NCBI GenBank assembly: GCA_910577605.1
Contig: CAJTON010000042.1
Span: forward strand, 9,400 to 18,881
Length of the DNA: 9,482 nt
Origin: an uncultured Butyrivibrio sp.
GTDB taxonomy: Bacteria; Bacillota; Clostridia; Lachnospirales; Lachnospiraceae
Reading direction: 5' to 3'
The notes under the pieces were generated by a model that saw only the letters and a list, made by a program, of their open reading frames with translations, was not told the origin of the DNA and ran no database searches. Shown in pieces: positions 1-6,341 of the stretch. Each line of letters begins with the position of its first letter. Positions within the stretch are counted from its first letter, which is position 1. A program made the translations under genes and the position numbers.

Positions 1-79
1 CCTCAGAGTCGGTATTACAGCCGGGGCATCAACCCCGAACAATATTATAGAGGAGGTTCAAAAACAGTGTCGGATTTAA
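1..79 (+). CDS. ispH: IspH (4-hydroxy-3-methylbut-2-enyl diphosphate reductase), C-terminal end only
   Basis: Reading from base 2, the first 25 complete codons give LRVGITAGASTPNNIIEEV followed by QKQCRI and a TAA stop at 77-79. The block GITAGASTP plus IIEEV is the highly conserved C-terminal signature of IspH, the [4Fe-4S] enzyme that makes IPP and DMAPP in the last step of the MEP isoprenoid pathway; the serine of TAGAS belongs to the substrate-diphosphate pocket in known family members. The rest of the gene, including the cluster-binding cysteines, lies upstream of the window. The end overlaps the GTG start of the S1 protein gene by 13 nt in a different frame, so the two are very likely co-transcribed and translationally coupled. 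In many clostridia these two proteins are one fused polypeptide; here, as read, they are separate. The identification is strong although only the tail is visible. Confidence 0.9.
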   Translation, partial: LRVGITAGASTPNNIIEEVQKQCRI

Positions 80-1203
80 GTTTTGAACAGATGTTGGAAG
101 ATTCATTAAAAACTATACATACAGGGGAGGTTGTCGACGGTAAGGTTATTGCGGTTAAGGAAGATGAGATAATCCTTAACATTGGATATAAAGCTGACGG
201 AATAATCGTCCGCAGCGAGTACACGAGCACACCGGGGACAGACCTTCGCACTGTTGTAAATGAAGGTGACATCATCACCGCCAAGGTCATCAGGGTAAAC
301 GACGGAGACGGTTATGTATCGCTGTCCTACAAGAGATTCGCGGCTGAACGCGGCAATAAGAAGCTTGAGGAGGCGTTCGAGAACAACGAAGTGCTTACCG
401 CTAAGGTTATTCAGGTGCTTGACGGCGGACTTACGGTAGTTGTTGATGAGGCTAAGGTTTTCATACCCGCGAGCCTTGTGTCGGATGTGTATGAGAAAGA
501 TCTGAGCAAATACGCCGGACAGGAGATCGAATTTGTGATCACGGAATTCAATCCGAGAAAGCGCCGCATCATCGGCGACCGCAGGCAGCTTGTCGCCGCA
601 AAGAAGGCCAAGCTTAAAGAGGAAGCCCTTGCCACGCTCAAGGAGGGACAGGTCGTAGAGGGAACCGTTAAGAATGTTACAGATTTCGGAGTGTTCATTG
701 ATATAGGAGGAGTTGACGGTCTTCTCCATGTCTCGGAGATATCATGGGGAAGAGTAGAGAATCCCAAGAAAAAATTCAAATCCGGAGACAAGGTAAAGAC
801 TTTCATCAAGGAGATAAACGGTGAAAAAATAGCGCTCAGTCTCAAATTTGACAGCGAGAATCCATGGCTTGACGCAGCCGAGAAATACGCTATCGGCAAT
901 GTCGTTACGGGAAGAGTTGCGAGAATGACGGATTTCGGAGCTTTTGTCGAGCTTGAGATCGGAGTGGACGCTCTTTTGCATGTATCGCAGATAGCGAAGA
1001 ACCATGTCGCTAAACCCTCGGATGTTCTTAAAGTCGGACAGGAGATCGAGGCTAAGGTCGTTGACCTCAATGTCGAGGACCGCAAGATAAGTCTTTCAAT
1101 AAAGGCGCTGCTTACCGACGAGGCGGACGAGGCTTCGGAGCTTCCCGCGGAGGAAACGGCTGAGGTATCGGATGACGCCGCCGAAATTTCCGCTGAGGAA
1201 TAA
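67..1203 (+). CDS. rpsA: Ribosomal protein S1-like protein with four S1 domains
   Basis: This 378-residue protein holds four S1 (OB-fold) RNA-binding domains at about residues 20-90, 107-175, 194-261 and 278-347. Domains 3 and 4 are the most canonical, with TDFGVFIDIGGVDGLLHVSE (204-223) and TDFGAFVELE followed by GVDALLHVSQ. An acidic tail rich in Glu, Asp and Ala follows from about 350. Four domains and about 380 residues are usual for Firmicute S1 homologues, whereas the six-domain E. coli S1 has 557. S1 proteins bind mRNA at the 30S subunit, but in low-GC Gram-positives the role in general initiation is less clear. The GTG start at 67 is chosen because AGGAGG (51-56) lies 10 nt upstream inside the ispH tail; an ATG at 91 has no such site. 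It overlaps ispH by 13 nt and is followed by a hairpin. Confidence 0.93.
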   Translation: MSDLSFEQMLEDSLKTIHTGEVVDGKVIAVKEDEIILNIGYKADGIIVRSEYTSTPGTDLRTVVNEGDIITAKVIRVNDGDGYVSLSYKRFAAERGNKKLEEAFENNEVLTAKVIQVLDGGLTVVVDEAKVFIPASLVSDVYEKDLSKYAGQEIEFVITEFNPRKRRIIGDRRQLVAAKKAKLKEEALATLKEGQVVEGTVKNVTDFGVFIDIGGVDGLLHVSEISWGRVENPKKKFKSGDKVKTFIKEINGEKIALSLKFDSENPWLDAAEKYAIGNVVTGRVARMTDFGAFVELEIGVDALLHVSQIAKNHVAKPSDVLKVGQEIEAKVVDLNVEDRKISLSIKALLTDEADEASELPAEETAEVSDDAAEISAEE

Positions 1204-1219
1204 ATACATTGTAAACTGC

Positions 1220-1249
1220 AAGAGCCCGTACCGTGGTGCGGGTTCTTTG
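1220..1249 (+). terminator. Hairpin after the S1 gene, possible intrinsic terminator
   Basis: A 12-bp stem (1220-1231 with 1236-1247, containing two G-U pairs) closes on the four-base loop CGTG. It starts 17 nt after the S1 gene stop codon and ends in TTCTTTGT. The stem is strong but the T-run is short and interrupted, so it may terminate only partly and let some transcripts continue into cheR, which starts 43 nt further on. Confidence 0.6.
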
Positions 1250-1289
1250 TGACTATGCATTTATCAAAATATCCGAGAGGGTACTGATT

Positions 1290-2069
1290 ATGGAAAATAA
1301 TTATGAACAGTTTAAAAAAGATGTTTATGCTTTGACTAAAATCGATCTTAACGCATATAAGGAAAAGCAGATGAAGAGACGTATAGACACTCTTATCGCA
1401 AAACATAAGTACAGCGGATATAATGAGTTTGTGACCGGTCTGAAAACAAACCCCGTTCTTTTTGATGAGTTTGTCAATTATCTTACCATCAATGTATCGG
1501 AATTTTACCGTAATCCGGAGCAGTGGGATTATCTTGAAAAAAAGGTCATTCCAGATCTGATAGCCAAGTTCGGACACGGGATCAGAATATGGAGCGCGGC
1601 TTGCTCAACCGGAGACGAGCCTTATTCGCTTGTTATGCTTTTGTCCAAATTTCTCCCGTTAAACCAGATAAAAATACTTGCCTCAGATATAGATGATCAG
1701 GTCATGGCGAAGGCAAAGACGGGCCTGTATAAGTCGCAGAGCCTTAATTCTCTTCCGGCGGAATTTAAGAAGAAATATTTCAAGGAAATCTCTCCGGGCG
1801 TGTTCCAGATTTCCGACGAGATAAAAAAGTGCGTTATGTTTATGAAGCATAACCTTTTAAAGGATCTTTATCCGAGAGACTATCACATGATCGTGTGCCG
1901 GAATGTGCTCATTTATTTTACAGAGGAAGCGAAGCTTGAGATCTACCGAAAGTTCAACGATTCTCTTGTGCGTGAGGGCATACTCTTTGTAGGCAGCACA
2001 GAGCAGATAACCAATTATAAGGAACTTAACTATATCTCTCCCAAAACATTCTTTTATCAGAAAAATTAA
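1290..2069 (+). CDS. cheR: CheR-type chemotaxis protein-glutamate O-methyltransferase
   Basis: This 259-residue protein matches CheR, the cytoplasmic SAM-dependent enzyme that methylates glutamates on chemoreceptors. An N-terminal helical domain covers about residues 1-65. The catalytic domain follows, with LTINVSEFYRNP (65-76; family LTTNxTxFFRxP), the SAM-binding loop IWSAACSTGDEPYS (100-113), ASDID (131-135), the NV(L/I)YF motif CRNVLIYF (203-210), and LFVGSTEQI (232-240) near the end. All core motifs are present and the length is normal, so it should be active. The ATG at 1290 is chosen over an upstream in-frame GTG at 1233 because GAGAGG (1275-1280) sits 9 nt before it, whereas the GTG lies inside the preceding hairpin. 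No cheB, receptor, cheA, cheW or flagellar gene is in the window, so its partners must be elsewhere. RNase P RNA begins about 10 nt after its stop. Confidence 0.92.
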   Translation: MENNYEQFKKDVYALTKIDLNAYKEKQMKRRIDTLIAKHKYSGYNEFVTGLKTNPVLFDEFVNYLTINVSEFYRNPEQWDYLEKKVIPDLIAKFGHGIRIWSAACSTGDEPYSLVMLLSKFLPLNQIKILASDIDDQVMAKAKTGLYKSQSLNSLPAEFKKKYFKEISPGVFQISDEIKKCVMFMKHNLLKDLYPRDYHMIVCRNVLIYFTEEAKLEIYRKFNDSLVREGILFVGSTEQITNYKELNYISPKTFFYQKN

Positions 2070-2079
2070 ATCACAACTT

Positions 2080-2420
2080 AATTCAGTGGACCGGGCGGTC
2101 GCGGCTGCGTTGACGCAGGTGAGGAAAGTCCGGGCTTCACAGGGCAGGATGCCGGATAACGTCCGGTGGAGGCGACTCCAAGGCAAGTGCAGCAGAAATA
2201 TACCGCCGGCTTATTGCCGGTAAGGGCGGAATGGCAGTGTAAGAGACTACCGCTGCCGCGGTGACGCGGCGGGCATATGTAAACCCCATCCGAAGCAAGA
2301 CCAAAAAGAAGCGATGACGCGGCCCGCTAGCTTCAGGTAGGTTGCTTGAGCCTGTCGGTAACGGCAGGACTAGACAGATGACCGTTCAAGACATAACCCG
2401 GCTTACAGGTCCGCTGAATT
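2080..2420 (+). ncRNA. rnpB: RNase P RNA, bacterial class A
   Basis: This is the catalytic RNA of RNase P, which removes 5' leaders from precursor tRNAs. The conserved elements appear in order: GAGGAAAGTCCGGGC (2121-2135, CR-I with the P4 5' strand), AGTGCAGCAGAAA (2186-2198), the GTAAACCCCATCCGAAGCAA block (2279-2298) followed by GACC, and AGACAGATGACCG (2372-2384, CR-V with the P4 3' strand). The CCA-binding GGT of loop L15 is at 2336-2338 in CAGGTAGGTTGC. Helix P18 at 2351-2368 closes on a GTAA (GNRA) tetraloop. The ends are set by helix P1: 2080-2092 pairs with 2408-2420 over 13 bp with one G-U pair. About 340 nt is within the normal size range, and the overall layout is class A rather than the Bacillus class B. 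No convincing -35/-10 pair was found just upstream, so its promoter is probably in the end of cheR or it is processed from a longer transcript. Confidence 0.97.
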
Positions 2421-2472
2421 TTGTGATTTGATAAAATATAAAATTAACAGACCAATATCGGAGGTGCGGAAA

Positions 2473-4749
2473 ATGAATTCTGAACAGATCGGGAAAATTA
2501 TTTCTGAAATGACGCTCGAAGAAAAGGCGGGACTTTGTTCCGGTGAGGATTTTTGGCATACCAAAGGAATCGAGAGGCTGGGAATACCGCAGATGATGGT
2601 TTCGGACGGACCTCATGGTCTGCGCAAGCAGGATATGGAGGCTGATCATCTGGGAGTGAACGACAGTATAAAGGCGGTGTGTTTTCCTGCCGGATGCGGG
2701 GCTGCAACTTCGTTTAATCGTGATTTAATATATGAAATGGGACGGATACTTGGTTCTGAGTGCGTCTCAGAGGGCGTAGGGGTGCTTCTTGGTCCTGCGG
2801 TGAATATCAAACGTTCGCCGTTATGCGGGCGTAATTTTGAATATTATTCGGAGGATCCTTATCTTGCGTCCGAAATTGCCTCCTCCCACATAAACGGAGT
2901 ACAGAGCCGGGGAGTCGGCACGAGCATAAAGCATTTTGCGGCGAACAGTCAGGAGACGAGGAGGATGTCCGTTGACGAAGAGATCGACGAACGGGCGCTG
3001 CATGAGATATATCTCAGGGTATTTGAAGGCGCGGTACGCAAATCAAAGCCGTGGACGGTAATGAGTTCCTATAATAAAGTCAATGGAAAATATGTTGGCG
3101 AGAATTATGAGCTTATGACGGAAGAACTTCGCGACAAGTGGGGCTTCGACGGATTTGTTATGAGCGACTGGGGCGCGGTCGGAGACAGAATTGAAGGGCT
3201 TAAAGCGGGTCTTGACCTTGAGATGCCTGCCTCTCACGGAGTGAGGGATAAGCTTATCGCAAAAGCGGTACAAAACGGAGATCTCGAAGAGGCGGTTCTT
3301 GACAGGGCGTGCGAACGTATACTTGATATAGTGTTCCGCTCGCAAGATACCGACGGAAAGAAGATAGATTTTCTGGAGGATCATGAGAAAGCAGCTTGGA
3401 TCGCGGAGGAAACGGTCGTTTTGCTTAAAAACGACGAAAACATTCTTCCGCTCAAGAAGGACGCGAAAATAGCTTTTATTGGGAAATACGCCGAGGAACC
3501 CCGTTTTCAAGGTGGCGGAAGTTCTCATATCAACTGTATAAAGGTAACCTCCGCGCTCGACGCACTTAAGGATATGGGAATAAGCGTCGGTTATGCCAGA
3601 GGATTTGAGGATTCGGAGGACATTATCGACGAAAAGCTTGAGCGCGAAGCGATAGAAGCGGCGGTAAAAGCCGATGTTGCGGTCATTTTTGCAGGTCTTC
3701 CGGACGCCTTTGAGTCGGAGGGTTTTGACCGTTCGCATATGAGAATGCCGGACTGCCAGAATCATCTGATCAAGGAAATAGCCAAAAATCAGCCTAACAC
3801 CGTGGTCGTGCTCCATAACGGTTCTCCCGTCGAAATGCCGTGGGCGGACGACGTAAAGGGGATCCTTGAGGCGTATCTCGGAGGCGAGGCGATAGGAAAA
3901 GCCGTGTGCAGGATACTTTTCGGAGAGGTAAATCCAAGTGCGAAGCTTGCCGAAACTTTTCCTTACAGACTTGAGGACAATCCTTCCTTCCTTACCGGCT
4001 TCGGGTCGGGCGACCATGTCAGATTTGCCGAGGGTATTTTTGTCGGCTACCGCTACTATGACAAAAAGAAGATGAATGTGAGATTTCCGTTCGGCTACGG
4101 ACTTTCCTACACGACCTTTGAGTATTCAGATCTTCGCGTATCGTCGGAGAAAATAAATGAGAACGATACACTGAAGGTGACGGTCGATGTCACGAATACC
4201 GGAAAAACTACGGGCAAGGAGATAGTGCAGCTCTATGTTTCCGATCCGGACAGCACTGAGATAAGACCTGTAAAGGAATTAAAAGGATTTGAGAAGCTTT
4301 ATCTTGAGCCGGGAGAAACAAAGACCGCCGAATTTATTCTTGACAGACACGCGTTTGCCCATTATGAGCCGAGGATAAAAGACTGGTATGTGGAGAGCGG
4401 GGAATTTGAGATACTTATCGGGAAATCTTCAAGAGATATAGTGTTCAAAAAAACCGTTACCGTCAATTCCGACAGGAAGCTTCCGGTGACATACACATCG
4501 GATACGACTTTCGGCGATATGTTTGACGATCCGAAGGCGATGGAGATAGTAAGGCCCTTAATTGACGAGTATATAAAAGGAATTATAGGCGCGGGAAGCG
4601 AGTCGGCTGCGGAGGCGATCTCACAGGAAATGACCGATTCGATGCTGAGATATCTTCCTATACACGCAATACTGTCGTTTTCGGCGGAGGCTATTTCCGT
4701 TGAAAGAATAGAGGAAACGGTGAGAAAGCTCAACGGCATAGAGAAATAA
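2473..4749 (+). CDS. Glycoside hydrolase family 3 protein, probable beta-glucosidase
   Basis: This 758-residue protein has the standard GH3 order. The N-terminal barrel (about 1-290) contains SDGPHGLR (44-51), GPAVNIKRSPLCGRNFEYYSED, KHFAANSQE (153-161) and the nucleophile motif VMSDWGAV with Asp232. The C-terminal alpha/beta sandwich (about 310-500) contains ESEGFDR, where Glu416 is the likely acid/base. A fibronectin-III-like domain follows PFGYGLSYTTFEY (539-551) to about 655. An extra helical tail of roughly 85 residues (about 672-758) is added. There is no PA14 insertion, signal peptide or membrane segment, so it should act in the cytoplasm on imported glucosides or oligosaccharides. The exact sugar preference cannot be told: beta-glucosidase is likeliest, while xylosidase or arabinopyranosidase activities occur among relatives. 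The ATG at 2473 follows GGAGGT (2460-2465) by 7 nt; the upstream TTG at 2428 borders the RNase P RNA and has no such site. No transporter or regulator is adjacent. Confidence 0.93.
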   Translation: MNSEQIGKIISEMTLEEKAGLCSGEDFWHTKGIERLGIPQMMVSDGPHGLRKQDMEADHLGVNDSIKAVCFPAGCGAATSFNRDLIYEMGRILGSECVSEGVGVLLGPAVNIKRSPLCGRNFEYYSEDPYLASEIASSHINGVQSRGVGTSIKHFAANSQETRRMSVDEEIDERALHEIYLRVFEGAVRKSKPWTVMSSYNKVNGKYVGENYELMTEELRDKWGFDGFVMSDWGAVGDRIEGLKAGLDLEMPASHGVRDKLIAKAVQNGDLEEAVLDRACERILDIVFRSQDTDGKKIDFLEDHEKAAWIAEETVVLLKNDENILPLKKDAKIAFIGKYAEEPRFQGGGSSHINCIKVTSALDALKDMGISVGYARGFEDSEDIIDEKLEREAIEAAVKADVAVIFAGLPDAFESEGFDRSHMRMPDCQNHLIKEIAKNQPNTVVVLHNGSPVEMPWADDVKGILEAYLGGEAIGKAVCRILFGEVNPSAKLAETFPYRLEDNPSFLTGFGSGDHVRFAEGIFVGYRYYDKKKMNVRFPFGYGLSYTTFEYSDLRVSSEKINENDTLKVTVDVTNTGKTTGKEIVQLYVSDPDSTEIRPVKELKGFEKLYLEPGETKTAEFILDRHAFAHYEPRIKDWYVESGEFEILIGKSSRDIVFKKTVTVNSDRKLPVTYTSDTTFGDMFDDPKAMEIVRPLIDEYIKGIIGAGSESAAEAISQEMTDSMLRYLPIHAILSFSAEAISVERIEETVRKLNGIEK

Positions 4750-4761
4750 CAAGATAATAAA

Positions 4762-4806
4762 AGCCGCTTCGCGGGCAAGGTATGTCTGATTGCTCCGGAA
4801 GCGGCT
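4762..4806. terminator. Bidirectional terminator between the GH3 gene and pyrI
   Basis: Perfect 9-bp arms (AGCCGCTTC at 4762-4770, GAAGCGGCT at 4798-4806) flank a 27-nt centre that can pair further through GCAA (4775-4778) and TTGC (4790-4793). On the + strand it is followed by ATTTGATTATTTAATATT; on the minus strand the sequence after the stem reads TTTTATTATCTT. It lies between two converging genes (stop codons at 4749 and 4817) and can end both transcripts. Confidence 0.8.
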
Positions 4807-4816
4807 ATTTGATTAT

Positions 4817-5236
4817 TTAATATTTGGATTCACAGTATTTGCATCTGTATATATGTTCTTTTTCATCGGTGAGTATGAAAACGTGGTCAAGCTCCTGCTC
4901 GATCTGCGTGATGCAGCGCGGGTTTTTGCATTTTATGACATTGGTGACGGTGTGAGGCAGGCTCAGAGCCTTTTTTTCGACGATCTCTCCGTCCTTTATT
5001 ATGTTTATCGTTATGTCATTGTCTATAAAACCGAGAATATCGAGATCGACAAGGTCAAGACCGCCGTCGATTTTTATTATGTCCTTTTTGCCCATTTTGT
5101 TGCTGCGGGCGTTTTTTATTATGGCGACGCAGCAGTCAAGCTTGCCGAGTCCGAGATAGTTGTAGATATCCATACATTTTCCGGCTTTGATATGGTCGAT
5201 AACGAAGCCGTTTTCAAGTTTTCCTACATTCAGCAT
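4817..5236 (-). CDS. pyrI: Aspartate carbamoyltransferase regulatory subunit
   Basis: This 139-residue protein matches PyrI, the non-catalytic subunit that binds nucleotide effectors and makes aspartate carbamoyltransferase allosteric. The N-terminal nucleotide-binding domain (about 1-95) begins VGKLENGFVIDHIKAGK. The C-terminal zinc domain keeps all four cysteine ligands: C103 and C108 in CKNPRC, and C132 and C135 in CKYC. The zinc site is what contacts the catalytic subunit in the known PyrB-PyrI complex. At 139 residues it is slightly shorter than the E. coli protein (153). The start overlaps the end of pyrB by 7 nt and has its own GGAGGTGG about 8 nt upstream, so the pair should be made together. 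Bacillus subtilis lacks PyrI, while many clostridia have it, which fits the suggested host. Confidence 0.95.
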   Translation of the reverse strand: MLNVGKLENGFVIDHIKAGKCMDIYNYLGLGKLDCCVAIIKNARSNKMGKKDIIKIDGGLDLVDLDILGFIDNDITINIIKDGEIVEKKALSLPHTVTNVIKCKNPRCITQIEQELDHVFILTDEKEHIYRCKYCESKY

Positions 5237-6153
5237 GGCAGTTCCACCTCCAATAATGTGAGTATCAGCGCCATACGGACGTATACTCCGAATTGAACCT
5301 GTTTAAAATATGCCGCTCTGGGATCCTTGTCCACCTCGACGGATATTTCGTTTACCCTCGGGAGAGGATGCAGCACGATCATGTCTTTTTTGGCAAGCTC
5401 CATTTTGGCGTTGTCAAGAATATAGAATCCCTTCATGCGCATATATTCCTCTTCGTTGAAAAAACGTTCGCGCTGTACCCTTGTCATGTAAAGAATGTCA
5501 AGATCGGGAATCGCGTCCTCGAGTTTTTCGACCTCACAGAATTCATGCCCGCCCGCTTTAAGAACGTCGTCCCGTATATAACCGGGAACGCGAAGCTCGT
5601 TGGGCGAAATAAGCACGAATCTGACGTTTTTGTACCTTACTAACGATTCGATTAGGGAATGTACGGTGCGCCCGAACTTGAGATCGCCGCACAACCCTAT
5701 CGTGAGATCGTCGAAGCTGCCCTTTAGCTCTTTTATAGTCATAAGGTCGGTGAGCGTCTGCGTGGGGTGCTGATGACCGCCGTCGCCTGCGTTTATAACG
5801 GGAATAGAAGAGTTGAGTGAAGCCACGAGCGGCGCGCCCTCCTTGGGGTGTCTCATCGCGCAGATGTCGGCGTAGCAGGAGATGACGCGGATAGTGTCGG
5901 CGACGCTTTCTCCCTTTGACGCGGAGCTTGAATCGGCAGATGAAAAGCCCAGTACGGAACCGCCTAAATTCAACATGGCGGCTTCAAAACTGAGCCGTGT
6001 GCGCGTGCTTGGTTCATAAAAAAGGGTGGCGAGTTTCCTGCCCTTGCAGCATTCCGAATATCGTCCGGGACAGACGGCAATATCGGATGCCAGCGTCAGA
6101 AGCCTGTCAAGCTCCTCGCCTGACAGATCAAGCGGACTGAGTAGATGTTTCAT
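5230..6153 (-). CDS. pyrB: Aspartate carbamoyltransferase catalytic subunit
   Basis: This 307-residue protein catalyses carbamoyl phosphate plus aspartate to N-carbamoyl-aspartate, the committed step of pyrimidine synthesis. Active-site motifs are all present: the carbamoyl-phosphate loop FYEPSTRTRLSFE with S49-R53, Lys80 in the SASKGES loop, HPTQTLTD (129-136), MTRVQRERF (223-231) and HPLPRVNEI (262-270). The length is normal. Aspartate and ornithine carbamoyltransferases share the STRTR loop, but the HPTQTLTD and RVQ.ER.. motifs together with the pyrI neighbour settle the identity. The ATG at 6151-6153 (complement) follows AAGGAGG by 4 nt, a rather tight gap. A sigma-A promoter 43 nt upstream would give a leader of only about 36 nt, too short for a PyrR-type attenuator, so control is more likely at the promoter or through PyrI. 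Confidence 0.97.
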   Translation of the reverse strand: MKHLLSPLDLSGEELDRLLTLASDIAVCPGRYSECCKGRKLATLFYEPSTRTRLSFEAAMLNLGGSVLGFSSADSSSASKGESVADTIRVISCYADICAMRHPKEGAPLVASLNSSIPVINAGDGGHQHPTQTLTDLMTIKELKGSFDDLTIGLCGDLKFGRTVHSLIESLVRYKNVRFVLISPNELRVPGYIRDDVLKAGGHEFCEVEKLEDAIPDLDILYMTRVQRERFFNEEEYMRMKGFYILDNAKMELAKKDMIVLHPLPRVNEISVEVDKDPRAAYFKQVQFGVYVRMALILTLLEVELPC

Positions 6154-6195
6154 AATGCCTCCTTAGGTTGTAACTGTTTTCGATGCATTTTTTCT

Positions 6196-6224
6196 ATTTT
6201 ATTACAATAACGTAAGGTTTTCAA
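6196..6224 (-). promoter_or_regulatory. Sigma-A promoter for pyrBI
   Basis: On the minus strand TTGAAA (6219-6224) and TAAAAT (6196-6201) are separated by exactly 17 bp, a good vegetative promoter. Transcription would start near 6189, about 36 nt before the pyrB start codon. No other gene lies between it and pyrB. Confidence 0.72.
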
Positions 6225-6241
6225 TAGCAAAGTAAGATTTT
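6212..6241. repeat. Pair of 10-bp direct repeats between divergent promoters, candidate operator
   Basis: GTAAGGTTTT (6212-6221) and GTAAGATTTT (6232-6241) differ at one base and are spaced 20 bp start to start, about two turns of the helix. The first copy overlaps the pyrB -35 box; the second ends one base before the lipoprotein gene's -35 box. This position suits a regulator acting on both promoters, but the region is AT-rich and the match may be chance. No regulator gene is adjacent. Confidence 0.35.
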
Positions 6242-6242
6242 A

Positions 6243-6271
6243 TTGACAAAATAAATTAATGAGAGTAAAAT
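6243..6271 (+). promoter_or_regulatory. Sigma-A promoter for the lipoprotein gene
   Basis: TTGACA (6243-6248) and TAAAAT (6266-6271) lie 17 bp apart, a perfect -35 box and a five-of-six -10 box. The predicted start is near 6278, giving a 5' leader of about 64 nt. It is back to back with the pyrB promoter, with 18 bp between the two -35 boxes. Confidence 0.82.
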
Positions 6272-6279
6272 TTTTTAGT

Positions 6280-6321
6280 AAGCATAAGGTATGCTTGCAC
6301 ACAGAGACTGCGCGTTGCGCA
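6280..6321 (+). other. Two small hairpins in the lipoprotein mRNA leader
   Basis: AAGCATA (6280-6286) and TATGCTT (6290-6296) form a perfect 7-bp inverted repeat with a 3-nt loop that would sit at the very 5' end of the transcript. TGCGC (6309-6313) and GCGCA (6317-6321) form a second one. They could protect the 5' end of the mRNA or, as DNA, the first could be an operator over the start site. The ribosome binding site AGGAGG (6331-6336) is left free. Confidence 0.45.
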
Positions 6322-6341
6322 CACAATATCAGGAGGGTAAG

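Noticed and set aside
106..729. 207-codon minus-strand frame within the S1 gene
   Set aside because: Antisense to three S1 domains, no ribosome binding site, no recognisable motif.
411..1577. 388-codon open frame on the minus strand across the S1 and cheR genes
   Set aside because: It is antisense to two well-identified genes, spans their intergenic hairpin, is Ser/Thr-rich low-complexity in the way of a codon shadow, and has no plausible family or ribosome binding site.
2026..2072. Promoter for rnpB in the end of cheR
   Set aside because: TTAAAT (2066-2071) is a weak -10-like box with only AAAACA at the -35 position; too poor to call.
2421..2450. AT-rich stretch with TATAAAAT as a promoter for the GH3 gene
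   Set aside because: A -10-like box is present at 2437-2444 but no acceptable -35 box lies 16-18 bp upstream, so no promoter is claimed.
2428..2472. Longer GH3 N-terminus from the TTG at 2428
   Set aside because: It starts at the border of the RNase P RNA, has no Shine-Dalgarno and would place the clear GGAGGT site inside the coding sequence.
3043..4017. 324-codon minus-strand frame inside the GH3 gene
   Set aside because: It is fully antisense to conserved GH3 domains and its product resembles no protein; a codon-bias shadow.
4790..5643. Two + strand frames (168 and 116 codons) opposite pyrI and pyrB
   Set aside because: They are mirror frames of the clearly identified pyrBI pair and have no protein features of their own; one starts within the terminator hairpin.
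6291..6341. ATG at 6291 as the lipoprotein start
   Set aside because: It lies in a leader hairpin, lacks a ribosome binding site, and would put 17 residues before a textbook lipoprotein signal peptide.
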